A DNA stretch of 64,000 nt from Motiliproteus sp036960175 (GTDB lineage: Bacteria; Pseudomonadota; Gammaproteobacteria; Pseudomonadales; Balneatricaceae): positions 8,141 to 72,140 of the forward strand of contig JBALWH010000020.1 of NCBI GenBank assembly GCA_036960175.1. The letters are read 5' to 3'. The translations under genes were made by a program, and so were the position numbers. Below the pieces are notes generated by a model. The model was not told where the DNA came from. It worked only from the letters and a program-made list of their open reading frames with translations, and did no database searches. This document shows, in pieces, positions 8,751 through 17,181 of this stretch (position 1 is the stretch's first letter; every line of letters begins with the position of its first letter).

Positions 8751-9479
8751 CTAGGTCAGTTCGACCATATAACGATGATGTTCGGTGTTGCAGCGGCTGA
8801 CACGGAGTTCAATAGCTCGTCCCGACAGGGCACTGGCAGTGCGCTCGATTTCGAGCAGAGGTGTTCCCGCTTCTACGTTTAAGTGTTCGACCTCCTCCGC
8901 TGTAGCGCTCACGGCTTTAACCCGCTCCACGCTCTTCAACACGGATAGACCGTAGTCGCGTTGATAGAGGCTATAGAGAGAATTGGGGAACGGCTGCTTT
9001 TCGGCTATGTTGGGAAACAGGATCAGAGGCACGGATAAGACCTCGTAGATAACGGGTCGATCATCGAGTTTGCGCAGACGCACAATTCTCGTTACTAGGT
9101 CTCCTGCATTCAGCCCCAGTCGCTGCATTTCCAATGCGTTTGCCGCAACATCTTCGGCGCTAAGAACTTCGCTTTCTGGAATGTTGCGCTGATCGTCGAG
9201 GCCCACCAGCCGAAAGAAGTGGAACAGCGCCTGCTCCTGAGTGTGCTCGGCTACAAAGGTCCCACGCCCTTGCCGGCGTACCACCAGTCGTTCCGCCGCC
9301 ATCTCATCCAGCGCCTTACGCACGGTACCCTGGCTGACTTTGAGCTCTGCCGCCAGCTGATTCTCACTGGGCAAGCCCATGCCTGGTGTCCAGACGTTGT
9401 CAATAAGCCGTTGCACCAGCAGTTGTTTGACCTGGGCATAAAGCGGAAGGAAATAGGTCGGGCTCTCTTCTGTTGCCAT
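8751..9479 (-). CDS. GntR/UTRA (HutC subfamily) transcriptional regulator
   Basis: Ligand-responsive repressor of 242 residues. The N-terminal winged helix (about residues 10-75) contains PSENQLAAELKVSQGTVRKA and RRQGRGTFVAEHTQ. The C-terminal UTRA effector domain (about residues 90-240) ends in IELRVSRCNTEHHRYMVELT. It is a paralogue of the regulator at 29350: the DNA-binding halves are nearly identical while the effector domains are more divergent. It is transcribed toward soeABC and probably controls soe and perhaps suy through the palindrome at 8351. A sulfonate or a pathway intermediate is a plausible ligand, but this is inference. Confidence 0.85.
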   Translation of the reverse strand: MATEESPTYFLPLYAQVKQLLVQRLIDNVWTPGMGLPSENQLAAELKVSQGTVRKALDEMAAERLVVRRQGRGTFVAEHTQEQALFHFFRLVGLDDQRNIPESEVLSAEDVAANALEMQRLGLNAGDLVTRIVRLRKLDDRPVIYEVLSVPLILFPNIAEKQPFPNSLYSLYQRDYGLSVLKSVERVKAVSATAEEVEHLNVEAGTPLLEIERTASALSGRAIELRVSRCNTEHHRYMVELT

Positions 9480-9641
9480 GCTCTAACTTTACTAATAATT
9501 TACGTAACGCGACATGCGCCACTGAATCTGCATCATGCACCTTCCAGCATATTCAGGCAAGAAGGCTGTATATAAGAGAAGGTAGAAACCCGCCGTTTTT
9601 CAAGACAATCGGGATTTTTCAACCCGTCCACCCCCAGATAT

Positions 9642-9673
9642 AAAAAAAGGGGGACAGAAAGCCCCCCAAAAAG
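9642..9673. terminator. G/C hairpin flanked by A and T tracts
   Basis: A run of A is followed by GGGGG, a short loop, CCCCCC and another A run. Read on the minus strand this is a C/G stem with a long T tract, suitable as the terminator of the operon ending with hpsP at 9950. It is the second of two similar hairpins about 90 bp apart. Confidence 0.6.
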
Positions 9674-9730
9674 GACGCATTGCGCCGCTTAGGATATGGT
9701 AGAAAGCACTGGGATCAGCGCCTTCGTTTG

Positions 9731-9761
9731 AAAAAAAGGGGGGGACTCACGCCCCCCAAAA
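9731..9761. terminator. G/C hairpin flanked by A and T tracts (first of the pair)
   Basis: AAAAAAA, then a run of seven G, the loop ACTCACG, a run of six C and AAAA. On the minus strand it ends in a T run and lies about 190 bp after the hpsP stop. Together with the hairpin at 9642 it forms a tandem terminator between the DHPS operon and the gntR gene. The rest of the 9480-9949 gap shows nothing clear. Confidence 0.65.
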
Positions 9762-9949
9762 GAGTGATAGATTTCGCTTAAAAACAATTCATATTATTAA
9801 ATTCCAGGCACTTAAAAACTTAAACGCTGAGCCAAGGCTGTCCGTGACATCTCCGAACAACACCTGGCGTATTTCTGTTATCGGGGAGTCATCCCTATAA
9901 GTCCAGAGTGAGGCGGATTCGCTCTGCCCTCACCCCGGCAACCAACTTT

Positions 9950-10945
9950 CTATGACGGACAGAGCACAATCTTGGCCGCTGCGGTCTTGCCCTGGTCCAA
10001 GTCGATAAACGCCTGTGCGCCCTCCGCCAGGCTGCGGGTCTCTACCCAGGCCAGATCGCCTAGAATCCCGCTGTACAGCGCGTCCACGGCGGCTTGCATA
10101 TCAACCTGGGTATAAGAGAACGCACCGATGAAGCTAATCTCGAACAGCGTTATCTTACGTACGTCCAGCTCGCCGGCTGAATCGAGCAAGCCAACATGCA
10201 CCAGAACCCCTCCGGGTTTGACTGCAGCCACTGAAGCCTGTCTGGTCATGCTGGCTCCAACCGCATCGACCACCAGGTCAAAGCCATTCTGTTCCAGCTT
10301 TTCATCATCAATCGGGTTATGTACTTGGCAGCAACCGGTCGCTGCAGCCGTCTCCAACCGCAGCGGGTTAGTATCGCTAAGGACGATATCTCGACAGCCT
10401 TTGCTCCTCAGGAACAGCGCCACCAGCAGCCCGATCGAACCGGCACCGATCACCAGCGCCCGGCCTTCACTCAGCGGACGGCTAGTAACCTTCTCCGCCA
10501 GCGCCACGGCATGCAGAGCAGTAGCCGCAGGTTCCGCCAACGCGGCATGGACCGGGTTCATATCTGCAGGAATCGGGATCAGGTTGGTTTCGGGTATCGT
10601 GGTCAGCTCGGCCAACGCTCCGGGCCGGGCCAGCCCGATCGCTGTGCGCTCGCTGCACAGATTGGTACGACCCGTCAGACACTCATGACACTCGCCACAG
10701 GTGATCAGCGGGTTAAGCACCACTCGTTGCCCTTGGTAACGCCCCTCGACCACCACCCCACAGGCCTCATGCCCCAGTACCAGCGGCGGAACGCGACGCG
10801 GATCATGGCCATGGTAAGCATGCATGTCAGAACCACAGATGCCGGCCGCCTCGATACGTACCAAGGCATCACCAGGAGCCACCACAGGTACTGGTTCATC
10901 TCGGTGGGTGATCTCATTTTTAGCGGTATAGACCAGCGCTTTCAT
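9950..10945 (-). CDS. hpsP: Zinc-dependent alcohol dehydrogenase, probable DHPS 2-dehydrogenase HpsP
   Basis: Medium-chain zinc alcohol dehydrogenase of 331 residues. The catalytic zinc site shows in CGSDMHAYHG and LGHEACG, the structural zinc ligands in CGECHECLTGRTNLC, and the Rossmann motif in VIGAGSIG. In known DHPS clusters HpsO and HpsP interconvert the DHPS enantiomers by way of the 2-keto compound so that HpsN can take both; this gene and the SDR at 11073 fit that pair. It is the last gene of the operon, 127 bp after hpsO with a small hairpin between. The general family is certain; the specific substrate is inferred from context. Confidence 0.75.
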   Translation of the reverse strand: MKALVYTAKNEITHRDEPVPVVAPGDALVRIEAAGICGSDMHAYHGHDPRRVPPLVLGHEACGVVVEGRYQGQRVVLNPLITCGECHECLTGRTNLCSERTAIGLARPGALAELTTIPETNLIPIPADMNPVHAALAEPAATALHAVALAEKVTSRPLSEGRALVIGAGSIGLLVALFLRSKGCRDIVLSDTNPLRLETAAATGCCQVHNPIDDEKLEQNGFDLVVDAVGASMTRQASVAAVKPGGVLVHVGLLDSAGELDVRKITLFEISFIGAFSYTQVDMQAAVDALYSGILGDLAWVETRSLAEGAQAFIDLDQGKTAAAKIVLCPS

Positions 10946-11011
10946 GTTATTCCCCTTGTCCCAAGCTCCAACAATGCGATGGCACCGGGAGTCGCTTAGT
11001 GTTTTTTAAAT

Positions 11012-11028
11012 ACCGGTTTAAGACCGGT
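11012..11028. other. Intercistronic hairpin between hpsO and hpsP
   Basis: Two copies of the self-complementary ACCGGT separated by five bases can form a short stem. There is no clear T tract, so RNA processing or partial termination is more likely than full termination. Confidence 0.35.
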
Positions 11029-11072
11029 CTTTACGGCATTGGTAACGGCTATTAATAACAACCAGTTAGTCA

Positions 11073-11843
11073 CTACTTGGCGGTAAACCCGCCATCAACG
11101 AACAGCACCTGGCCAGTGACGTAATCCGACGCTGCAGAGGCCAGAAACAGCAGAGGACCATCCAGGTCGGTCAACCGACCGTTGCGGCCAATGGCGGTCT
11201 GGTCGGCCAGCTTTTGCGTCCGCTCCTTATCTTTGAACACCGCAGCGGTCAGCTCGGTCGGGAAGAACCCGGGAGCGATCGCGTTGCAGTTGATCCCCTC
11301 GGCCGACCAGGCCTCGGCCATGGCGCGAGTCATCTGCGCCACGCCGCCCTTAGAGGCGCCATAAGGCAAACTGTTGGCAAAGGCCCGCTCGGACTGCAGG
11401 GATGCGATATTGATCACCCGCCCCCAACCTTTGGACTTCATCGCAGGAGCCAACGCTCGCGCCAGGAAAAACGGTGTTTTCAGGTTGATGCTGAGAGTCT
11501 GATCCCAGCTCTCAGGCGTGATCTCATCGACCGGCTGACGCAGATTCAATCCGGCCGCGTTGACCAGAATGTCCGGCGAACCGAAGGGCGCACTAGCTTG
11601 CTCGACTAGCTGATCGAGATTGGCAAGCTCGCTCAGGTCGGCAACCAACGCCGCCGCCTGCCCGCCTTGCGCCTCGATCAGCCGAACGCTTTCGTGCAGT
11701 GGTTCGGCGCGACGTGCCATCACCACCACTCGGGCGCCGGCACCGGCTAATGCCAATGCCATCGCCCTGCCGATCCCCGAGTTGCCCCCGGTCACGAGGG
11801 CAACACGATCGGCCAAACTGAATGATTGCAGCTGGCTGGTCAT
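11073..11843 (-). CDS. hpsO: Short-chain dehydrogenase, probable DHPS 2-dehydrogenase HpsO
   Basis: Classical short-chain dehydrogenase/reductase of 256 residues. The cofactor motif TGGNSGIG lies near residue 19, NAAG in the middle, and the catalytic Ser and the YGASK pair follow. The C-terminus DYVTGQVLFVDGG is typical. It starts two bases after the hpsN stop, so it is tightly coupled to hpsN. The expected role is oxidation or reduction at C2 of DHPS, working with HpsP to racemise the substrate. Such families are broad, so the assignment depends on the hpsN neighbour and the DHPS transporter genes. Confidence 0.78.
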   Translation of the reverse strand: MTSQLQSFSLADRVALVTGGNSGIGRAMALALAGAGARVVVMARRAEPLHESVRLIEAQGGQAAALVADLSELANLDQLVEQASAPFGSPDILVNAAGLNLRQPVDEITPESWDQTLSINLKTPFFLARALAPAMKSKGWGRVINIASLQSERAFANSLPYGASKGGVAQMTRAMAEAWSAEGINCNAIAPGFFPTELTAAVFKDKERTQKLADQTAIGRNGRLTDLDGPLLFLASAASDYVTGQVLFVDGGFTAK

Positions 11844-11845
11844 TT

Positions 11846-13147
11846 TTAATATTCCAGTTTGAAAGTTTCGTTGGGGAAGTATTTGGCAAGACGATCGTCA
11901 CCGGTGCGTGCATGAGCTTCCATCCCCTCCAAACGCGAGATCCGTGCAGTCACCGCAGCCACTTCACGGTTAGCTTCACGGCTCAGGCGCTGATAAGAGA
12001 CGACCTTGATGAATTTACCCGCCGACAAACCGCCGGTGTAACGGCCTGCACCCTTGGTTGGCAGGATATGGTTAGGACCTGAGCACTTGTCGCCAAAGGC
12101 GACAGTCGCTTCTTCACCGAGGAACAATGAACCGTAGTTGGTCAGGTTCTCCAGCCACCAGTCGAGATCTTTGGTCTGAATTTCCAGGTGCTCGGAGGCA
12201 TATTCGTCGCTGACCTGAACCAATTCTTCACGGGTATCACACAGGATCACTTCACCGTAATCGCGCCACGCCGTCGTTGCCGCTTCACGGGCGGTGTCAG
12301 GCAGCGCTGCGATCAAACCGGGCATCAGCGCGATGACCTTATCAGCCACTTCCTGGCTGCTGGTAAACAACCAAGCTGGGGTATCAGGACCATGCTCGGC
12401 CTGACCTACTAGATCAGAGGCAACAATCGCAGGGTCGGCGGTTTCATCGGCAATCACGGCGATCTCAGAAGGACCAGCGAACATATCGATACCAACGCGA
12501 CCGAACAACTGACGCTTAGATTCCGCCACAAAACGATTACCCGGGCCGACAAGGATGTCAGCTGAATTACCGGTAAACAGACCGTTGGCCATCGAAGCGA
12601 TCGCCTGAACACCACCCAGTGCTAGGATATGATCGGCACCACAGAGCTTCATGGTGTAAAGGATTGCAGGGTTAACACCCACACCCGGACGCGCCGGTGA
12701 ACAGGCGACAACGTTTTTAACACCGGCAACCTTAGCGGTGGTGATACTCATGATCGCCGATGCCACGTGCGAATAACGGCCACCCGGGACATAACAACCG
12801 GCGGTGTTCATAGGGATCAGCTTCTGACCGGCAAATAAGCCCGGTGACAGCTCGGTCTCGAACTCACTCATCGAGGCCAACTGCTTCTCCGCAAAATTAC
12901 GCACCCGATCATGGGCGAACTGAAGGTCGTCCTTCATCTGCTGGGTGATAGATTTTGTCGCTTCGGCAATGGTCTCATCGGAGACCAGGATCTCACCGTC
13001 ATACTTATCAAGCTGCTGCGTATACTCGCGTACTTTTTCTTCACCGCCGGCATCGATCGCGGCGAGCATATCGGTAACCAGCTTACTGACATCGTCGTGG
13101 CCGGTTGCTGCGGTTTTACTGGCTTTCTTCAGGTATTTGATAGTCAT
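11846..13147 (-). CDS. hpsN: DHPS 3-dehydrogenase HpsN (histidinol dehydrogenase family)
   Basis: HisD-family NAD-dependent enzyme of 433 residues that would oxidise the terminal alcohol of (R)-DHPS in two steps to (R)-3-sulfolactate. Family motifs include PGGRYSHVASAIMS, GPGNRFVAESKRQLFG, FAGPSEIAV and GPNHILPTKGAGRYTGGLS. No other histidine genes are present. It follows a TRAP transporter and precedes two dehydrogenases, the arrangement known from DHPS clusters (hpsNOP). The product would be handed to the SlcC/ComC/SuyAB genes at 22-29 kb. A true histidinol dehydrogenase is unlikely in this setting. Confidence 0.88.
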   Translation of the reverse strand: MTIKYLKKASKTAATGHDDVSKLVTDMLAAIDAGGEEKVREYTQQLDKYDGEILVSDETIAEATKSITQQMKDDLQFAHDRVRNFAEKQLASMSEFETELSPGLFAGQKLIPMNTAGCYVPGGRYSHVASAIMSITTAKVAGVKNVVACSPARPGVGVNPAILYTMKLCGADHILALGGVQAIASMANGLFTGNSADILVGPGNRFVAESKRQLFGRVGIDMFAGPSEIAVIADETADPAIVASDLVGQAEHGPDTPAWLFTSSQEVADKVIALMPGLIAALPDTAREAATTAWRDYGEVILCDTREELVQVSDEYASEHLEIQTKDLDWWLENLTNYGSLFLGEEATVAFGDKCSGPNHILPTKGAGRYTGGLSAGKFIKVVSYQRLSREANREVAAVTARISRLEGMEAHARTGDDRLAKYFPNETFKLEY

Positions 13148-13292
13148 GTTCTATGTCTCCAGATTACAGACTGTGTTTTATTTTTTGATCAATTTATGGA
13201 TTACAGGGCCTTTTTCAGGCGCACGAATCCCTCGTAAACATTCGTTAACGATCGCGTTCTAGGTAAAAACAGGTTTAGTTAAAAGCGGCGCC

Positions 13293-14606
13293 TTATCCCA
13301 ACGCCCAGAGTGACAGCTGAGGAACAAAGGCCAGCAGCAGCACCGTCGTAAGCATCGATAGCACGTAGGGCAGCGCGTGTTTCGCCACTTCCAATACCGG
13401 TGTACCACTGACGCCGGACACCACGAACAGGTTGAGACCCAACGGTGGGGTAATAAAACCGACCCCCAGAGCGGAAACCATCACGATGCAGAAGTGGATA
13501 TCATCCATACCGATAGAGCGTGCCAGCGGCAGCAGGATCGGTGCAAGCACTACGATATTGGGTGTCGTTTCCATCACACAGCCGGCCAGGATCAGGATGC
13601 CGATCATGATCAATAGCAGCATGGTGGGATCGTCGGTCAACTCGGTCATCACCGCCACGAAAGTTTGCGGAATTTCCAGTACGGCCAGCGTTTGCGCCAA
13701 CGGTAACGACATCGCGATAATCGGCAGGATCATGCCGTTGATCTTGGCCGAGCTGAGCAGCATCTTGGGAAAGTCGCGCCAAGTGATGGTCTTCTGCATA
13801 AAGCCGATACCCAAGCCGACGATTACCGCCACACCGGCCGCTTCGGTCGGGGTAAACATGCCCGAATAGATGCCACCCAAGATGATGAATGGAATCATCA
13901 GTGCATAACGACCGTCCCACAGCGCTTTGAGCCAACGTTTCATGGAGAACCCGGTCTTGGAATCTTCATAACCATTGATCGCATTGAGCACCACGTTGGT
14001 CAGCATGATAGTGGCCATGATCAGTAACCCAGGGATAGCCGCCGCCAGAAACAGCGTCGATGCGGATATACCCAGGATCAGGCCAATGATGATGTAGGCG
14101 ATCGATGGCGGTATCAGGATACCGGTACAGGAACCCGCCGCCACCAACGCACAGGCGTACCCTTTGGGGTAACCCCGCTCCACCAGCCGATGGATGGTCA
14201 TCCGCCCCACGGCTGCCGCACCTGCTGCATCAGATCCGGAGATGCAGGCAAAGAAGCCACACCCCAGCACCGTCGAAGTACCCAGTCCCGACTTGGCACT
14301 GCCGGCCGTCGCTTCGGCCACATCCAGCAGCTTATTAGACAGTCCGGTGCGCACCAACACATCGCCGGTCAGAATAAACAACGGGATCGCGATCAACGCG
14401 AACGCATCGATACCGTCGAACAGCGCTTCACCGAATAGCGACAGCGGCAACACCTCGGTCAGCGCCAGCATCCCCAGAGCACCCAGACCCAATACCACCC
14501 AGATCGGCACCGCCAAGACAATCATCGCGATCATCGCCATCACCGGCAGGTAGATAGCCGGTCCGTAGGAGACATCGGCGGCTTGTTCAATCATATAGTT
14601 GTACAT
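13293..14606 (-). CDS. TRAP transporter large permease (DctM; HpsM-like)
   Basis: Large membrane subunit of a tripartite ATP-independent periplasmic transporter, 437 residues with many hydrophobic helices. Typical DctM segments are GCGFFACISGSDAAGAAAVG, GYPKGYACALVAAGSCTGIL and SALGVGFITPPLGLNLFV. It starts 11 bp after the small subunit and precedes hpsN by 145 bp. The three-gene set at 13293-16379 probably imports DHPS using the sodium or proton gradient, like the HpsKLM systems of marine bacteria; the exact letters are not assigned here. Confidence 0.9.
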   Translation of the reverse strand: MYNYMIEQAADVSYGPAIYLPVMAMIAMIVLAVPIWVVLGLGALGMLALTEVLPLSLFGEALFDGIDAFALIAIPLFILTGDVLVRTGLSNKLLDVAEATAGSAKSGLGTSTVLGCGFFACISGSDAAGAAAVGRMTIHRLVERGYPKGYACALVAAGSCTGILIPPSIAYIIIGLILGISASTLFLAAAIPGLLIMATIMLTNVVLNAINGYEDSKTGFSMKRWLKALWDGRYALMIPFIILGGIYSGMFTPTEAAGVAVIVGLGIGFMQKTITWRDFPKMLLSSAKINGMILPIIAMSLPLAQTLAVLEIPQTFVAVMTELTDDPTMLLLIMIGILILAGCVMETTPNIVVLAPILLPLARSIGMDDIHFCIVMVSALGVGFITPPLGLNLFVVSGVSGTPVLEVAKHALPYVLSMLTTVLLLAFVPQLSLWALG

Positions 14607-14617
14607 CTGTGTATCTC

Positions 14618-15133
14618 CTAATCGACCAGGCTATTGCCGGTAAACACCGTCCGGCCAGCACCCAGGTCCTGGACATCCCGCCACATCGACTGCAGCAGTC
14701 GCACCGTGATCAAGGTGAAACCTAACGGCACCGCGATCAGGAACCAGGCTTTACTGATGCGCAAGCCATCGGTCACCGAACCGAATTCGATCGACGTCAT
14801 CACCGGCTCGATCGAGACCCAAAGCGCCACGACTGCCAACAGCAGCGAGGCCAGGTCACCAAACAGATAGAGCGCCGCTTTGCTACGTCGACCCAGTGCG
14901 TTTAGCAGCACATCGATCCGGATATGCGAGCGGTTTCGAACCGCCAACGCCGCACCAAACCAAGCCAGATAGATAAAGGAGTAACGCGCGATTTCTTCAC
15001 CCCAGATGGAGGAATAACTGAGCCCGAAGCGACGAAGCACCTCCGACACGAGGGTCAACACGATCATCGTATAGAACATCAGGCACAGCCAGCGTTCGCA
15101 TTCCTGATCGAGCTTAGAAATAAATGCCTTCAT
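14618..15133 (-). CDS. TRAP transporter small permease (DctQ; HpsL-like)
   Basis: Small TRAP membrane subunit of about 171 residues with four predicted helices, including GEEIARYSFIYLAWFGAALAV and a following HIRIDVL, both typical of DctQ. I chose the ATG at 15133 because GAGGTG lies four bases before it; an in-frame ATG at 15151 lacks a good site. It sits between the substrate-binding subunit and the large permease. Confidence 0.88.
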   Translation of the reverse strand: MKAFISKLDQECERWLCLMFYTMIVLTLVSEVLRRFGLSYSSIWGEEIARYSFIYLAWFGAALAVRNRSHIRIDVLLNALGRRSKAALYLFGDLASLLLAVVALWVSIEPVMTSIEFGSVTDGLRISKAWFLIAVPLGFTLITVRLLQSMWRDVQDLGAGRTVFTGNSLVD

Positions 15134-15224
15134 AACACACCTCACGTACAAAGCCGTGTAGTTGTGAATATCGAGCCGAGAGGGGCTAAATCGCCCATCC
15201 CGACCCTCCAGATAGCCTCAGGTT

Positions 15225-16379
15225 TTATACGTCGTGAACGTAGTAACGTCCGCGGGTATTGGCCGCCTTTAGCAACTTGTTGAAGGTCTCTAGGGAACCC
15301 GCCAGCTCTATCTTGGTCTCGTCCCAGATCGGCAACTGATGGCCAGCCTTGGCCACCCATTGGGCCAACTCGTCTTCGGTGGGGGAATAGAACTCGACGC
15401 CGTTTTTAGCCAGTTCAGACATCGCATAGGCGCGTGCTGCAGGTACTTTGGCGAGGTTCTGGTGGGAGGTGACTTCACTAGCCCGTTCGATCCCTTCCTG
15501 AACATCCTTTGGCAGGCTGTTGAACCATTTCAGGTTACAGGAGAACACTTGGGCATCGGGAACCGAACGGATAAAGCTGACCGAGGAAAGCACGTCCTTG
15601 AAGCCAAAGATATTGAGCGCCTCTACCGAAGGGTCAAGAGCATCGGCAACGCCTTGCTTGATCGCGGATGGTGTTTCACCCCAAGCGACCGGCGTCGGAT
15701 TGGCTCCGAGGAGGCGGTAGAACTGCTGCAGAATCTTCGAACCAGGAACCCGGAACTTTACGCCCTTAAGATCATCTGGCGTACGAACAATGCCTTCGCG
15801 CCCCTTACGGACCGCAACCACCCGTGGATCGATACAGACGTACCAGAGCGCCTTAAAGCCACGCGCTGCAAGCTTGGGATCGACTTCATCCTTCCAGGTC
15901 TGAGAGTTGACTAGATTGATGAATTTTTGGTTCTCACCACACCAGTAGGGGACATTGATCAGATCGACCACTGGCGCAAAGGATGCAAAATTTGATAGGG
16001 AGTGCTGGGCCGCCTGAATGGTGCCCTGCTGAACTTTCTGAGCCAGAGCGCCACCAGCACCCAACTGACCACCCGGAGCCAGCTTGACGTAAACCTGACC
16101 GTTGGTCAGGTTTTGGATATTCTCTTTGAAGTCGAGCTGCATAATGGGGTAACTACGCGATGCACCCAGGATATAGGCGGTGGCGATAGTCATGGTATAT
16201 TTTGCGGCTTTTTTACGCTCCTGCTCTTCTTTGGAGACGGCCGCAGTCGCTTCAGCTGAAACCAGCGCACCAGCAGCGCCGGCTACCACTGCGGCGGTAA
16301 AGCCAGCTTTACCCATGGTGCTAAAAAAGTTACGACGTTCGATCGACGGGACAGTTTCATCTTGGATTTTTTTTGTCAT
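15225..16379 (-). CDS. TRAP substrate-binding protein (DctP; HpsK-like) with Tat-type leader
   Basis: Periplasmic receptor of the TRAP system, about 384 residues. The N-terminus carries a twin-arginine type leader, IERRNFFSTMGKAGF, followed by an alanine-rich hydrophobic stretch, so the protein is probably exported folded. DctP features include PGGQLGAGGALAQKVQQG, the conserved Arg in VKFRVPGSK and TPSAIKQGVADALD. The ATG at 16379 has GGAG seven bases upstream and is preferred to the in-frame ATG at 16391. By context the ligand is DHPS. It follows a 91-residue membrane protein gene at the head of the operon. Confidence 0.88.
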   Translation of the reverse strand: MTKKIQDETVPSIERRNFFSTMGKAGFTAAVVAGAAGALVSAEATAAVSKEEQERKKAAKYTMTIATAYILGASRSYPIMQLDFKENIQNLTNGQVYVKLAPGGQLGAGGALAQKVQQGTIQAAQHSLSNFASFAPVVDLINVPYWCGENQKFINLVNSQTWKDEVDPKLAARGFKALWYVCIDPRVVAVRKGREGIVRTPDDLKGVKFRVPGSKILQQFYRLLGANPTPVAWGETPSAIKQGVADALDPSVEALNIFGFKDVLSSVSFIRSVPDAQVFSCNLKWFNSLPKDVQEGIERASEVTSHQNLAKVPAARAYAMSELAKNGVEFYSPTEDELAQWVAKAGHQLPIWDETKIELAGSLETFNKLLKAANTRGRYYVHDV

Positions 16380-16537
16380 TATATTCTCCAATTTAATTAT
16401 CTAGATCTGAGTGATTTTTTGCTTTACTGCGTCTTTTTTTAAACTCCGTTAGCTGCTTCAAACTTATTCGCCAAGCCACAACCTCAACTCTCACTCCCTA
16501 AGCCACGCTAAAACATGAAACCGGGAGGGAAGTAAGT

Positions 16538-16813
16538 TCAGGGTTCGTCCGACTCATTCAACAAAATGAACACAACGAACCCGATCGCGGAGCCGAACAA
16601 CATCAGAAACTCCCAAAGGTCAGCGAGGTAGGGAACATCTACGGCATGCTGAATGGCCATCATGCCCAACAGGATATTGATCACATAGCCGGCAAATAGG
16701 AGGGTAGAGACCAGCAATAAAGGCCGAGCCCTGAGTTTTGAACGTTGGTCGCCCATAGATAATTCCGTCAGTACTCGATTCCGTTCGGATAAGTTCATGT
16801 TACCGCCGTTCAT
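16538..16813 (-). CDS. Small membrane protein at the head of the DHPS operon
   Basis: A 91-residue protein with two hydrophobic helices, about residues 32-52 and 64-84, and a charged N-terminus. The start has AGGGGG five bases upstream. It is the first gene after the promoter and LacI-type operators at 16977-17020 and comes 158 bp before the TRAP receptor gene, so it should be induced with DHPS uptake and breakdown. I do not recognise a family. It could be an accessory subunit of the TRAP transporter or an unrelated small membrane protein; length and topology do not match DctQ, which is present separately. Confidence 0.65.
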   Translation of the reverse strand: MNGGNMNLSERNRVLTELSMGDQRSKLRARPLLLVSTLLFAGYVINILLGMMAIQHAVDVPYLADLWEFLMLFGSAIGFVVFILLNESDEP

Positions 16814-16976
16814 AATGGCCCCCTAAGTTTCGGTAATTCCTATAACAAGCTTGCGGATGGCATTCGGTCGGTGGCATTACCAGCTCAGTGCTGTCCTGCC
16901 GGTGATTCATCAGAGCGAGGCTTAAAGGTGTCTCAAACTGATATTTAAATGCATCTCTCTGTACCTGTTAAAACCC

Positions 16977-17005
16977 ACTGTAAGCGCTTACATTTCTCAA
17001 GTCAA
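16977..17005 (-). promoter_or_regulatory. Sigma-70 type promoter of the DHPS operon
   Basis: On the minus strand TTGACT (17005-17000) is followed after exactly 17 bases by TACAGT (16982-16977). The -10 box and spacer are covered by one LacI-type operator, and the second operator lies two bases upstream of the -35 box. This is the layout expected for repression by the LacI-family protein encoded divergently at 17182. Confidence 0.6.
16979..16992. promoter_or_regulatory. LacI-family operator 1 (perfect palindrome)
   Basis: TGTAAGCGCTTACA is a perfect 14-base palindrome with the central CG step typical of LacI/GalR operators. It overlaps the -10 box and spacer of the DHPS operon promoter. The nearest regulator gene is the divergent LacI-type gene at 17182. 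Confidence 0.8.
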
Positions 17006-17006
17006 G

Positions 17007-17020
17007 CGTAAGCGCTTACA
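17007..17020. promoter_or_regulatory. LacI-family operator 2
   Basis: CGTAAGCGCTTACA contains the 12-base palindrome GTAAGCGCTTAC and differs from operator 1 in one outer base. Its centre is 28 bp from that of operator 1, upstream of the -35 box of the DHPS operon. The rest of the 16814-17181 intergenic region shows no gene. Confidence 0.78.
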
Positions 17021-17181
17021 TTTTGTTGCGTTTGACCATCAGACATAAGGATAAACTGATGCTGAGATTGTTCGGAAAGCCCCCACATAAACAAAGGAAC
17101 ATGCTAAAGGTGGTGTTTTTTGCTATATTTCCGACATGATTTTTAGAATTTCATCTATCAACACAGCACTGCGGAGTTTGA

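Noticed and set aside
11846..13147. Histidinol dehydrogenase (HisD)
   Set aside because: No histidine synthesis genes are near, while TRAP transporter and two DHPS-type dehydrogenase genes are; HpsN is the better call.
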